From assembly GCA_006503475.1 (NCBI GenBank), contig RSEH01000196.1, positions 1 to 64,000 of the forward strand: a DNA stretch of 64,000 bases, written 5' to 3'. Below are positions 51,575 through 61,317 of the stretch, in pieces. The notes beneath the pieces were generated by a model that saw only the letters and a list, made by a program, of their open reading frames with translations, did not search any database and had not been told where the DNA came from. Source of the stretch: Stentor roeselii (taxonomy: Eukaryota; Ciliophora; Heterotrichea; Heterotrichida; Stentoridae). How positions within the stretch are numbered: the stretch's first letter is position 1; each line of letters starts with the position of its first letter. A program made the position numbers and the translations under genes.

Positions 51575-53068
51575 TTACTTTGAATATTTTTCAATCAAAG
51601 TATCAAGTTTTCCCTGTAATTCCTCCAAATAAGCCAAAGAAACAGTAGTAGCATCCAAACTTTCCTCTTGAAACTTTTCCACCCTCTGCAACTGATGATC
51701 AATTTCAACAACACTATAAATTTTATTCCTCAAGTCCTCCATATCCACATCCAACTTCTCAGTGAGTTGTCTAAGCATCTCCTCAATCGGCAAGTCCCAT
51801 TGTTTCCACTCCTGCTGTTCAAGTCTAAACTGTTCCAACACTCTTTTCAAATGATCCGCTAAAATTTTCTTATTCCTCAAATAATCAGGTTCCGTTTTAT
51901 ACTTTGAATTATAAAGATTTGCTTTTAAAGCCACATAAATTGCTTTAGCAGCTGTTTTCTTAGCTTCTTCTTTTCGGTTTAACCTTGAAAGGATTTCAAA
52001 AGCACGAGATTCACTTTTAGTGAATTCAGAGGATTCAGTGAGAGTGACGACCATCATGGAGATGAGGAAGACTCCCCAGAAGCAAGCGACGACGATGATG
52101 ATCCTGCCGATGTGAGTTCTGGGGAAGAAGTCGCCGTACCCGACGGTGCACATGGTGATGATGACGAGCCACATGCTGTTCCAGACATAATCATAGTTCT
52201 GTTGATTGTCGTTCTGGTCATTGTAAGGCCGCTCGTAGGTCCTCACCGCGAAGCCAAAGATGAGAATGCTGAGACTCATACTCGACGCAAGGATAAAATA
52301 AGGCTTATCTTTAAATAAACCTTTTAACATGAATAAATGACTCGCTTCACATCCACATGCTTCACAGATTTCATCTGCATCTACTGAACCCCACTTCGTG
52401 AAGTACTTCAAAATTCTTATCAAGATGTAACAACGAAGTAACATTATCGAAGCCATTACACTCACAAATGAAAGTTTCAAAGTTCCATGAAGTTGATCAG
52501 CTTTGAATGTAAAATTTACACCTGGGGGACAAATGCAGCAACTTAACAAGATTTCAAAAAGCATCAGTCGAAACTGAGAACTTTTCCAAAAAGACCAACC
52601 GACACCTTCAGAAGTTGTTTGCTTTTCACGAGAGATTTTGTAGTGACCGTGATGATGTCGAATTATGGTGTAAATAAGAAGGAGAGTTGTTATCAGAATA
52701 GAAACTCGTAAAAAGTAACTTAATCGAACTGCGCTGAATGTAGAAGTTGTTTCATATCCGGTGTAGTCTAGCTCGGCATCGATGAAGGCTAAAATGATTC
52801 CGAAAATAGAACTTATACCGCCCAGGGTGTCTGAAATTTTTAAACGGTTGACTATTTTAGTGATTTGTCTTCTTTTCTTTTCCATTAGTTGCTTTTTTAC
52901 TTCTTTGGCTTGGTTTCGTCTTGATGCTTCTAGTTTTTCCTCAGGTGTCATTTCGATTGATGATAAACGCTTTAGCTGCTCTTCTTTTAAGATTGCTTCG
53001 AGGTTTTCCATTGCTCCTTCTTGGTAGCCTTGGTTTCGCAGCATCGCATTTCGAATCAGAACTGCCAT
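51575..53068 (-). CDS. SK-like (small-conductance Ca2+-activated type) potassium channel
   Basis: 497 residues from the ATG at 53068, preceded by CATATAAA; a GTG nine codons earlier is not needed. An N-terminal charged helix precedes a membrane core with several hydrophobic segments (about 85-345). The pore carries the K+ selectivity filter TVGYGD within MCTVGYGDFFPRT (about residue 309), followed by the inner helix IIIVVACFWGVFLISMMVV. The following helical segment (EEAKKTAAKAIYVALKANLY) and coiled-coil tail match the place of the calmodulin-binding domain of SK channels. It should be a K+ channel setting membrane potential after Ca2+ entry; calmodulin gating is inferred from position only. 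Confidence 0.9.
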   Translation of the reverse strand: MAVLIRNAMLRNQGYQEGAMENLEAILKEEQLKRLSSIEMTPEEKLEASRRNQAKEVKKQLMEKKRRQITKIVNRLKISDTLGGISSIFGIILAFIDAELDYTGYETTSTFSAVRLSYFLRVSILITTLLLIYTIIRHHHGHYKISREKQTTSEGVGWSFWKSSQFRLMLFEILLSCCICPPGVNFTFKADQLHGTLKLSFVSVMASIMLLRCYILIRILKYFTKWGSVDADEICEACGCEASHLFMLKGLFKDKPYFILASSMSLSILIFGFAVRTYERPYNDQNDNQQNYDYVWNSMWLVIITMCTVGYGDFFPRTHIGRIIIVVACFWGVFLISMMVVTLTESSEFTKSESRAFEILSRLNRKEEAKKTAAKAIYVALKANLYNSKYKTEPDYLRNKKILADHLKRVLEQFRLEQQEWKQWDLPIEEMLRQLTEKLDVDMEDLRNKIYSVVEIDHQLQRVEKFQEESLDATTVSLAYLEELQGKLDTLIEKYSK

Positions 53069-53664
53069 TTTATATGTATCTTGGGTTTTAATCACTTGAG
53101 GATATTTTGATTAGAGTTTTAGGTTTTTGGGTTTTAATTGTTTTTAGATGGGTTGATTGGAGATTTTAGGTGATAGATGTTATTAGGATAATTTTAAGTT
53201 TTTGAGGGCCAATTTGAGTTTGAATTTTGAAGTTTCTTGTATTTTTTTTGATTCGATTGATAAGAATTTGAAGTTTTTTTAAGATTATTTTTTATGGTTA
53301 TTCATACAAGATTATTAGCATATGAGTTCAGAATATCATGGAATTGAATTTGAGAATGATGTGTCCAGTAGTTTAATTTTAATCAGGTAGAGTATAGGAA
53401 AGGTTTCATTAATTTACATAATTAACAAATATCGATTAGCCAGATTTTAATAAATTTGAGTATTCAATATCAACTTTCAATAAAATCTGTACTATTTCTA
53501 TTAAGTTACTTAACTCATCTTCACCAAATATCTATTAAACTGATTTATTATTTATTACTTAAATTACCTTTCCATCTACACCTTAAAGTAACTAAAGAGA
53601 CTCAACTAAATTCTAAATCATTTTGCTAAAATCTCCTAAATCCCATTATTTTCTTTCTATAATA
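53069..53664. other. intergenic between divergent SK channel and FMO3
   Basis: A roughly 600-base AT-rich divergent spacer with T-rich runs near 53230-53290. No gene was seen. It is one of the longer gaps in the compact half. Confidence 0.5.
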
Positions 53665-55140
53665 ATGGCATCAATTGATTCCCAGGAAGTATGCATAGTG
53701 GGAAGTGGAATAACAGGTATCCTATCAGCACGTTCATCACTTCGTCAAGGTCTTATTCCATTCATCCTTGAAAAATCCAGTGAAATAGGTGGTCTATGGA
53801 ACATTAAAAACTCTCTATCCGTGTGGAACTCATTAAAAGCAAACACCATAAAATTCTCATCAACAATCTCAGACCACCTATGGCCAGAGGACACTCCAGA
53901 GTACCCATCACCAACTGAATACCTTTCCTACCTTCAATCATTCATTGAAAAGAACAGAATGACTGAGTACTTTCACTTCAACTGCACAGTGACTTACATT
54001 GGCAGACTAGGAGATGACTACGAAGTCAAATACACTGAACAAGGTCTTCCTCAAGTAAAAATATTCAAATACGTCATCATCGCCTGTGGACTTTATTCAA
54101 AACCAAAAGAAAATCCAAAAGGTTTCGAATTATTCAAAGGGACTATTATTCACTCAGGATATTATCGAGAACCTTCTTTATTCACAGGGAAAAATGTTGT
54201 TATTGTTGGAAATGGGTTCAGTTCAGGAGATATTGCAGTTGAAGCATTAGAAACAGCGAAGTCAGTCAAGATTTTATATAAAAAAACTCATGGTTATATT
54301 AAAAGGAAATTCAACGGTGTAAGTTTTGAGTTCGATGCTGTAAGTATTGACTTTAAAGATGCACCCATCCCGATATTAACGAATCTTTTTTGTAATTCGA
54401 TGATGGTCAGTGAAATTATTAAAAATTGTGGAAATCCTGGAGATTTACATGAAGACTGGAGAATCCTTCCTGAAGATATCGGGAAAAATTTCATCAATGT
54501 TTCTATCCAAATAGATGATTTTTTTAAATCAGTGCAAAATGGCCAGATTTCTCCGATTAAAGGAAAAATTCAAGAAATTACAGAAAATTCAATTATTTTA
54601 GAAGATGGTCAAGAAGTTCCTGCTGATTGTATTGTTCTTGGAATTGGGTATTATATCAATCTTGACTTTTTAAGTGATGAAATAAAAGAAATTATTCAAC
54701 TGGAGAATAAAAGACCTAAGTTTCCTTTTATTTGTTTTCGGTCAATGATTCATCCAAATCTTCCTCGTTTTGCTTTTGCTGGGTATTTATACACGATTTT
54801 TCCTGGAATTTATGAAATTATGGCGGAAGTTTGCTCACAGTGGGTCAGTGGAAGGCTTCAGGTGACTAATGAAGAACTTTGGGAAGGGGTGAGACTTGAA
54901 GAAGAGAATAGGTACTTGTTGGATGAACCAGGATGGACTTATGAACCGATAGGGATTTTAAAGGATTTATTGAGGTTGCTTGGATTGGAAATTAATTATG
55001 AGATGTTGAGTGAATTGGGTTACTCAAAAGGTCCATATTCCCCAGTATTCTACTTCCAAAACCGCGAAGGCCAGCAAGATCTAATAAAAGACTACATCCG
55101 TCAAATCAAATCATTTTACCCATCCTTCTATTCCACCTAA
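53665..55140 (+). CDS. flavin-containing monooxygenase, paralogue 3
   Basis: 491 residues from the ATG at 53665; the 14 codons before it are AT-biased and begin with TTG. The FAD motif is GSGITG. The FMO signature reads FKGTIIHSGYY. The NADPH motif is GNGFSS, where the last Gly of GxGxxG is Ser. The second-half GIGYY replaces the ATGY seen in the other paralogues. The C-terminus (YSKGPYSPVFYFQNREGQQD and RQIKSFYP) matches the FMO paralogues near 11.5-14.7 kb and the pseudogene near 9 kb. It is full length and probably active, but with altered cofactor contacts. It ends 4 bases from the convergent RING/kelch gene. Confidence 0.95.
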   Translation: MASIDSQEVCIVGSGITGILSARSSLRQGLIPFILEKSSEIGGLWNIKNSLSVWNSLKANTIKFSSTISDHLWPEDTPEYPSPTEYLSYLQSFIEKNRMTEYFHFNCTVTYIGRLGDDYEVKYTEQGLPQVKIFKYVIIACGLYSKPKENPKGFELFKGTIIHSGYYREPSLFTGKNVVIVGNGFSSGDIAVEALETAKSVKILYKKTHGYIKRKFNGVSFEFDAVSIDFKDAPIPILTNLFCNSMMVSEIIKNCGNPGDLHEDWRILPEDIGKNFINVSIQIDDFFKSVQNGQISPIKGKIQEITENSIILEDGQEVPADCIVLGIGYYINLDFLSDEIKEIIQLENKRPKFPFICFRSMIHPNLPRFAFAGYLYTIFPGIYEIMAEVCSQWVSGRLQVTNEELWEGVRLEEENRYLLDEPGWTYEPIGILKDLLRLLGLEINYEMLSELGYSKGPYSPVFYFQNREGQQDLIKDYIRQIKSFYPSFYST

Positions 55141-55144
55141 CTAA

Positions 55145-56872
55145 TTAGTTAATTTTAAAAGCCAAAGCACTCGACCAAGAGTCCAGATTATCACTAACCG
55201 GATAGTTCGAGAGCTGTGTCCAAGTATTAGTAACCAAGTTAAAAATCTCAGCCCTGAAGTTATAACCCCCGACACAATAAACCCCTCCTTGAAAATAAGT
55301 CAATTTATTCCTCAAGTCCCTTCCTTCATTCATATGCGAAATTTTAGTCCACGTCAACTTCTCAACATCAAGCATATCAACAGAATGACTAAATCCAGAA
55401 CTGAAACCTCCTCCTAAAACAATGACTTTATTATCAGCAGGTGAAAAACAAGCACAATTTGATAACTGATGCTTTAAAACCGCATCAACCATTACCCAGA
55501 CGTCATTTTCAGGACTGTATCTTTCGATGTTTGCAAGTCTTTGATTGCCGTCGTATCCTCCGAATATGAAAATGTATTTGTTGTTTACACTGGTGGCTGA
55601 AAAGGCACAACGAGGAACTTGCATACTTGCACAGTTGGTCCATTTATTGCTTAAAATGCAGTATTTTTCACATTCGCTCAGAAATAAGTTCTTGACTCCG
55701 TCGTAGCCTCCTATTGCGTAGACGTAGTTGTTTATGAAAACTGCTGCGTGCTCTTTGCGGATCTGGTTCATTGGACAGGCGGGGAAAACTTTTCGCTCGC
55801 TGTAGATAAAGACGGAATTTGAAGAACCCCCTCCTGTTATTAATACGCTTCCGTTTGGAAGAGTAGCGGATGCTGAGTAGTAGTTGAATTCGAAACGGTT
55901 GTCGATTTGACGGAGTTCCCAGGTGTTTTCTACGATTTTGTAAGCCATTATCTTGTTTTTGTCGCCGAAGAAACAGATAGTCGGTTCATAAATATTATCA
56001 GTAATCAAATACGAAATTTTTCCAACCGCCGCAACCAGTTTTTTATCACTTTCCGGCATTTCAAAAGAAGGAGCCATCAGATGAGGTTTAACCAAAACAG
56101 GAGTTTCTACATCAAACTTCTCAACATTTTCCTTAGAACTCCTAACATCACTTAAAACATTCTTAAGCAAAGCAGATCCATCACTCAATCCACTAAGAAC
56201 CTTAAAAATATTTTCAACATTATTTTTCTCTTGTTCCAAAACAATATCAACCTGATTAATTTTGCATCTTTCATCTTCAATAGTTTTTTGAATTTCAGTA
56301 ACAATCATATTCCGATAACTCATCTTCAGTTCTTCCTTCCTCCGACTTAAAACAACAAGAAGTTCCTCAAACTCAAAATCAATTTTTTCCAGTTCTTTCT
56401 CTAAAGCAAGTTTAAAATTCTGTCCAGTTTCATCAATTTCCGCTCTTGCAAGTTCATTTTTCCCAAAAATTTTTTGAATCAATTTTTCATTTTCCAAGTT
56501 TCTGGAAACCACATAATTAACACTTTGTTCAGAGTAAACAAAATGATGTCCTCCATGTGAAATGATGCATTCATTACAGATGCTAGAACTGCAAGTATTA
56601 CAAAAAAATCTGCAAATTTCTCGAGTATGGATTTCACAAACAGAGCTAATTCTTTTTTCTTCATGAAATTTTCGAGCAAGGTCAGCGGCAACATAATTAA
56701 TAGGAAGAGCTCGGGCATGAGTGGAGCATGCCCTTCGACAAGTAGGGCATTGGCTGATTCCACTAGAAAATAACTGAGAAAGGCACTGTTCACAGAAGGT
56801 ATGTCCACATTCTAAATTCCTCGGCTTCTTCTGCAGGTCGCTGTAGACCTCGAAACACAAGGGGCACTCCAT
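55145..56872 (-). CDS. RING / B-box / coiled-coil / kelch protein (TRIM-like)
   Basis: 575 residues. A C3HC4 RING lies at residues 3-42 (CPLCFEVY, CGHTFCEQC and CPTCRRA). A B-box follows at about 78-118 (CEIHTREICRFFCNTCSSSI, then HGGHH). A coiled coil runs about 125-235. A C-terminal kelch propeller fills about 300-575 with units such as SVLITGGG, YVYAIGGYDG, YIFIFGGYDG and GVYCVGGY. RING plus B-box plus coiled coil is the TRIM layout, so this is a probable E3 ubiquitin ligase whose kelch propeller selects substrates. It is divergent from the next gene, with 25 bases between starts, and convergent with FMO3. Confidence 0.95.
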   Translation of the reverse strand: MECPLCFEVYSDLQKKPRNLECGHTFCEQCLSQLFSSGISQCPTCRRACSTHARALPINYVAADLARKFHEEKRISSVCEIHTREICRFFCNTCSSSICNECIISHGGHHFVYSEQSVNYVVSRNLENEKLIQKIFGKNELARAEIDETGQNFKLALEKELEKIDFEFEELLVVLSRRKEELKMSYRNMIVTEIQKTIEDERCKINQVDIVLEQEKNNVENIFKVLSGLSDGSALLKNVLSDVRSSKENVEKFDVETPVLVKPHLMAPSFEMPESDKKLVAAVGKISYLITDNIYEPTICFFGDKNKIMAYKIVENTWELRQIDNRFEFNYYSASATLPNGSVLITGGGSSNSVFIYSERKVFPACPMNQIRKEHAAVFINNYVYAIGGYDGVKNLFLSECEKYCILSNKWTNCASMQVPRCAFSATSVNNKYIFIFGGYDGNQRLANIERYSPENDVWVMVDAVLKHQLSNCACFSPADNKVIVLGGGFSSGFSHSVDMLDVEKLTWTKISHMNEGRDLRNKLTYFQGGVYCVGGYNFRAEIFNLVTNTWTQLSNYPVSDNLDSWSSALAFKIN

Positions 56873-56897
56873 TTATTACTGCGCTGAGTTTAAATAA

Positions 56898-58076
56898 ATG
56901 GAAAGTGTGGCAGACAATCAAGAACCACCTGCTGAAAAACCTGCAGAAGTCCCGGTCGTTCAGGTGGAAAAGCCTTTAGAGCCTTCAGAGCCTTCAGAGC
57001 CTTTAAAACCTTTAGAACCTTTAGAACCTTTAGAATCTTCACAACCTTCACAACCAGAAATCATTGAAAACCAAATCCCTGCCAATCCCCTCGTCGATCA
57101 TTCAAAAGTCCAACACTTGCCAGGTCCTCCCCAGCCGTTAGCCGAGGAAGACAAGCGAGTTTCAACGCCTTTACAAAAATGCGAAGTTCTCAACTCAAAC
57201 CGCTCAGGCCCGGGAAGTCCAACAGTTTTTATCAGCTTGAAATCAGAAAGTCGAGTACGTTCACCTTGCAATTTCGAAATCGCTGACAGTCTTTTCGACC
57301 GAAAACTGCAGAAAGAAGCGAAAATCAGTAAAATGCGAGTACAAAAAAAAGCAGATGAAATTGGACAACTTCAAAATGTTCCCACTATCAATAAAAAGTC
57401 GAAAAAAATAGCTTCTGGGCAAGTTTCACTTCATCCTGTTGGAAAAGATTTAAAAGAAGGGAAGAATAAGGAAAAAAATGATTCTTCTGAAGATAGTTTT
57501 TTGAAACTTATACCTGATAGTCCCAAGTCACCGACTCAGAGCTTGAAGGCGAAGATTATTCAGGAACATGCGGTTTTTGATAACTCGGAAGTGATGAAAA
57601 ATGCGGTGAAGATGAGGGATAGTCTTCCTGCAAGGATCGCTCCTGAACCTCCTAAAAAACTCAGTCTTACTGAAAGAGGAAGAATTATTAAAGAGAAAAA
57701 AATGAAGAAAATTCGGGAAGCTGAAGAGATTAAAAAAGGGAAAGAGTTGGAAGGATGCACTTTTAAACCTAAGACTATATCGGGAAAGAATCAGGTTAGT
57801 GAAAGTGGAACTTGCATTATTAAAAGGTCGAACTCTGGAAGTATGATGAAGAATGATTTGAGTAGTCAGACTAGCCCTAGAGCGAATAAAGCGGTTTTAG
57901 AGTTTTTTGAGAATTTTCAGCTTAGTGAACCGAAAAGTTATAGCTTTTTGTATACCCAGATGTCGCCTGTAAACTGCCAACTAAAGTACAAACACGGGTT
58001 CAACACTGGAGCGATCGAGTCAAAAGCGCACCCAATGGTAGACTACAGAGTCATAGGACATAATTTATTAGAGTAG
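56898..58076 (+). CDS. Pro/Glu-rich repeat protein, unknown
   Basis: 392 residues. Residues about 25-60 consist of short EPLEP/EPSEP-type repeats, visible in DNA as repeated CCTTTAGAA and CCTTCAGAG units. The rest is Lys/Ser-rich and largely disordered, with a helical RGRIIKEKKMKKIREAEEIK near 265-285. The element GCTFKPKTIS near 295 resembles a short CTFxPxI element found in many protist cytoskeletal proteins. No catalytic domain is seen. The divergent start is 25 bases from the TRIM-like gene, and only 15 bases separate its stop from the next gene on the same strand. Confidence 0.75.
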   Translation: MESVADNQEPPAEKPAEVPVVQVEKPLEPSEPSEPLKPLEPLEPLESSQPSQPEIIENQIPANPLVDHSKVQHLPGPPQPLAEEDKRVSTPLQKCEVLNSNRSGPGSPTVFISLKSESRVRSPCNFEIADSLFDRKLQKEAKISKMRVQKKADEIGQLQNVPTINKKSKKIASGQVSLHPVGKDLKEGKNKEKNDSSEDSFLKLIPDSPKSPTQSLKAKIIQEHAVFDNSEVMKNAVKMRDSLPARIAPEPPKKLSLTERGRIIKEKKMKKIREAEEIKKGKELEGCTFKPKTISGKNQVSESGTCIIKRSNSGSMMKNDLSSQTSPRANKAVLEFFENFQLSEPKSYSFLYTQMSPVNCQLKYKHGFNTGAIESKAHPMVDYRVIGHNLLE

Positions 58077-58091
58077 AGTACCTTCATAAAA

Positions 58092-58604
58092 ATGACGAGC
58101 AATCCTAACATGTTCGGCTTCAATATCGAAGAATCTCCGCCTCCAAACATAATCAACATTCCAAACAATCCAGGAAAAGTTGTTCTTCATCCACAAGAGC
58201 CTCCCTTCTCAGGAGTGCAAAGTGCAGAAAAGTCTTCAAAGTTCTCTTCCATCAAAAAAAGTTTAAAAATCTTGAAATGGTCTTTGATTCCATTATCCTT
58301 AATCCAGTTATTATTCATCCTTCCAAGAGCTTATCCACTTCTAGTGACAATCATTTTCCCACTCCTGGGACTAGTTGGAATCATCAGACAAAGTCATTAT
58401 TTTCTGAAGCTTTTCGGGATTTACTTGATACTTTTGTCCCTTGTGCAGATAATTCTGATGGCAATAATGAAAGGAGTGGCTTACATCGTGATTCAGACGT
58501 TTTTTATTATTTTTGAGTTAATCTGCGCTTATTATAGTTTGAACTCAGGCTTGCAAATGGCAGGTATGAGTGAATCGGATTTGGTAGATTTAAAGGCTAG
58601 TTAA
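58092..58604 (+). CDS. small four-helix membrane protein
   Basis: 170 residues. A soluble Pro/Ser-rich N-terminus (1-55) precedes four hydrophobic segments: LIPLSLIQLLFILP, LLVTIIFPLLGLVGII, FGIYLILLSLVQIILMAI and VIQTFFIIFELICAYY. The short tail is polar. No family is recognised; the plan resembles small tetraspan proteins. ATG at 58092 follows CATAAAA. It is closely spaced on both sides (15 bases before, 13 after). Confidence 0.75.
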   Translation: MTSNPNMFGFNIEESPPPNIINIPNNPGKVVLHPQEPPFSGVQSAEKSSKFSSIKKSLKILKWSLIPLSLIQLLFILPRAYPLLVTIIFPLLGLVGIIRQSHYFLKLFGIYLILLSLVQIILMAIMKGVAYIVIQTFFIIFELICAYYSLNSGLQMAGMSESDLVDLKAS

Positions 58605-58617
58605 GATAATATTCAAT

Positions 58618-59733
58618 ATGAAACCAAAAAATTTAGTTCTGCTTGTTTTTTCAGTCTTTACTGCATTTTTTCTTTACAGGTTTCTGCAGCAGATTGACTT
58701 CTTTAAACAACATTCTCCTCATCATGACCAGCAATGCACAAGAGTTGATTTAGACTTACCTGCTGAAGACTTGGTGATGTTTAATGACTTTGTTATCGGC
58801 AGCTCTTCTGATTATCTTTCATTGTTTTACAAACACCTTGATGCTGAAAGTGCGATTGAAGGGTACTTGTTCTGGTTTCATGTTAAAAGTAAAAGATTTG
58901 GAAGACTTGGGTCAAAGGAAATTAAAAATTTTCCTGCTGGGTTTAAACTTAACCCTCATGGCTTGTCTTTGTTCGGAAATTCGACTTTGTATTTCATTAG
59001 TCATGGATTTACTCAAGGTGGGGACAATGTCTTTGTTGTTGAATTGAAAGTGGATGGTGAAGAGGTCAAAGCGACTTATAAGAAAAAAATATTTGTTGGT
59101 CCTGAGTACGGGATTTATAATAGCATCTATGTTATCAATAATCAGTACTTTTATCTCACTCAGTCCATTGCTGAGTCTTTGGATGTTAGAGGGAAAGATT
59201 TGGGAGTTTTTAGTGAATTGAAGTTGACACTTAAGACTTTCTTTACTAAGTCGAATAGTGTCAAGCTGTGTCTTGTTCTTGTTGATCAGGCGATATGTAC
59301 TCCGAAGGCTTATGGTTACATGCCAAACGGTATCGAAAAATTAAAAAACAATTTACTAGTCGCTGATTCAATATCAAACACAATCGACATCTACTCAATG
59401 ACGGAAGCATTCGAATTGAAACACCTAGAAACAATCCAAGTCTCTCACTCAGCAGACAACCTGCGAGTTAAAGACGATTCAGTCTACGTGAGCGGCATCG
59501 AGCGTAAATTTGAGTTCATCCAATTCAGCGAAGAAGCGAAATCCAACAACACAAATCGAGTAGTTCCAGGAGGAGCGAGCCGTATCTTTAAAAAAGGAAA
59601 CAAATGGCAAATCGAAGAACTTCTAATGACATCCAAGCTGAGCCTTGCCTCAGTAGCCCTTCCTTCATCCTCTCATTTAATCCTCGGGAGTTTCGCAGAC
59701 CGAGGTCTTTTGTTATGTCCTAACCTTGGATAA
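58618..59733 (+). CDS. paraoxonase/arylesterase-like protein
   Basis: 371 residues, close to mammalian PON length (about 355). An N-terminal hydrophobic anchor (LVLLVFSVFTAFFLYRF) is followed by a six-bladed-propeller hydrolase. Family-like segments are NPHGLSLF (compare HPHGIS), YNSIYVINNQYFYLT (compare YNDIVAVGPEHFYAT) and MPNGIEKLKNNLLVADS (compare FANGI...VAD). PON enzymes hydrolyse lactones and aryl esters using Ca2+. The usual Asn/Asp residues around the N of NDI appear changed (YNSI), so activity is not assured. It is probably membrane-anchored with a lumenal or extracellular catalytic domain. It starts 13 bases after the preceding stop. Confidence 0.85.
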   Translation: MKPKNLVLLVFSVFTAFFLYRFLQQIDFFKQHSPHHDQQCTRVDLDLPAEDLVMFNDFVIGSSSDYLSLFYKHLDAESAIEGYLFWFHVKSKRFGRLGSKEIKNFPAGFKLNPHGLSLFGNSTLYFISHGFTQGGDNVFVVELKVDGEEVKATYKKKIFVGPEYGIYNSIYVINNQYFYLTQSIAESLDVRGKDLGVFSELKLTLKTFFTKSNSVKLCLVLVDQAICTPKAYGYMPNGIEKLKNNLLVADSISNTIDIYSMTEAFELKHLETIQVSHSADNLRVKDDSVYVSGIERKFEFIQFSEEAKSNNTNRVVPGGASRIFKKGNKWQIEELLMTSKLSLASVALPSSSHLILGSFADRGLLLCPNLG

Positions 59734-59738
59734 TATCA

Positions 59739-61301
59739 TTAATTATAGTCCTTTAAAGTCACTTCAAGGTCCTTTCTGTACTTTTCATTAGCCTGCAAGT
59801 AACTGCCTTGGCTTTCCCGGTTACAACACATGTCATAACAATTCTCAACTTTACTTCTTTTCACGTCTTGAAAGCGATACCCGGCCTTGCTGAGTGTTTC
59901 ACTCGTTGTTTTCCCAGATAAGAAGTTCTTCGAATGTGAGTACACCAGAAGACTTACGGGGAAGAAGGCGAAGACCGCGATGAGTCCAACAACAGCAGCT
60001 ACGAAAATTGAGAAGCTGTAAGGAACGCCGCTGGTACCACTGGCTTCACTTCCATAGACGTAGACTTCACAAGTGACAATGACGGCCATCACAATAGAAA
60101 GCCAAATAAGCCATAGAAACAAGTAAAAAAGGCCGAGGTTCTTCGCACCAATGCAGTTGTTGACCCACTGACAGTGATGGTCGAATTTATTCACACATCT
60201 GTTGCAGTAGTGACAATGACGTGATCTTGGAGGACGGTACAAGCTGCAGTCAGGGCAAATTTCTGAGTATTTTAAATGATTGTAAAGAGACTAGCTGGAA
60301 ATTACTGAAAGACTGTGAGTCTTCTCACCTTCCACGTACCCTGGGTTCTTGTTGAGAAGGATAATCACGACTACTATCACGAAGAAAGAACTAGTTGAAT
60401 AAACATATGCAGGAATCACGCTGTCTGGTTAGAACTTACAAGGAAAGCAAAACCAGGCCAATAATAGAAAACAAGTCACAACTAAACTGATAAGAGAACC
60501 AAATGGCCAATAGTTTCGACGAAAAGGACGAAGTAAAGGACGGTACCCGTAAACTTCGAGGATTCCTGGATCTTTCAGCATTTCTTTAAAGTCTGCACTT
60601 CCTTTGCTCTTTGCTATGTCAAGGGCTGTTCTTCCTTTCTTGTCTTTTATGCTTTTGTCGACACCTTTTAGTAAAAGAATTCGACCTACTCTTGAGTTGC
60701 CCGAAATTGTGGCAAGGTGCAGAGGGGTCTCGCCTTCTGAGTCTTGAGCATTTACGTCGACGTTTAAGGCGCAGAGTAAAGAAGTGGTGTAATAAGAACC
60801 GAGATATGCTGCCCAATGCAAGGGTGTACCACCCTTGCTGTCTGGATTGGCAAGTGAGAGGTTGAGTTCGTAAAAATAAGCTAATAGGTTGGGATAGTCT
60901 CCCTGTGCAGCAAGATGAATAGGATCTAATCCAAGAGGAGTTTTTTGTTGAATATCACATCCCGCAAGCGTGAGAATCTTCACAATAGTCTAAACAAATC
61001 TCACATAGTTCCCCTTTGATACAGCCAGATGAAGCGCAGTGTACCCATCATAGTTCTGGGCATTGACCCAGTCAATTAAATGCGAATCAGACCCTCCAGC
61101 AGTTTTTTCCTATTTAAACCTTACAAACTTGAGAAGATGATCCAAAATCTCTCCTCTATCAGCTGAACATGCGAGGTGAATCAATGAATTTCCTTGTTGA
61201 TCACGAATCAAAGAAACACGGTCTTGAAAGTGCATCAAAGCCTTGATCAATTCAGTAAATTTTCCTTCATTCACCAACTCAACTAGCTCCTGTGAAGACA
61301 T
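59739..61301 (-). CDS. ankyrin-repeat DHHC palmitoyltransferase (four 15-base introns)
   Basis: The spliced product is 500 residues. Ankyrin repeats occupy about residues 1-260 ([71 protein letters not shown]). Hydrophobic helices flank a DHHC Cys-rich domain ([15 protein letters not shown] and [14 protein letters not shown]), and a TTSE (TTxE) motif follows. This is the HIP14/Akr1 layout: S-acylation of membrane-associated proteins, probably in the Golgi or plasma membrane. The frame is restored exactly by removing four 15-base introns, which lie at exon junctions inside ankyrin repeats and before the DHHC. The start ATG at 61301 is 16 bases from the stop of the upstream DYRK gene on the same strand. 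Confidence 0.93.
60291..60305 (-). other. 15-base intron 4 of the ankyrin-DHHC gene
   Basis: GTAATTTCCAGCTAG. Removal joins THSLS to [20 protein letters not shown], restoring the first Cys pair of the DHHC domain. Confidence 0.9.
60425..60439 (-). other. 15-base intron 3 of the ankyrin-DHHC gene
   Basis: GTAAGTTCTAACCAG. Phase 1. Removal joins WFCFP to [12 protein letters not shown], carrying the membrane segment through. Confidence 0.85.
60990..61004 (-). other. 15-base intron 2 of the ankyrin-DHHC gene
   Basis: GTGAGATTTGTTTAG. Removal joins SKGNY to [12 protein letters not shown], completing an ankyrin helix pair. Phase 0, in-frame TAG at its end. Confidence 0.9.
61110..61124 (-). other. 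15-base intron 1 of the ankyrin-DHHC gene
   Basis: GTAAGGTTTAAATAG on the minus strand. Removal joins ...LLKF to EKTAGGSD and keeps the ankyrin-repeat frame (phase 0). It contains an in-frame stop (TAG) that otherwise ends the exon. Confidence 0.9.
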
Positions 61302-61317
61302 GACTTATTAATATACA

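Noticed and set aside
60312-60329. GTGAGAAGACTCACAG as an alternative 16-base intron in the DHHC gene
   Set aside because: Removing it shifts the frame; the 15-base GTAATTTCCAGCTAG alone restores the DHHC domain.
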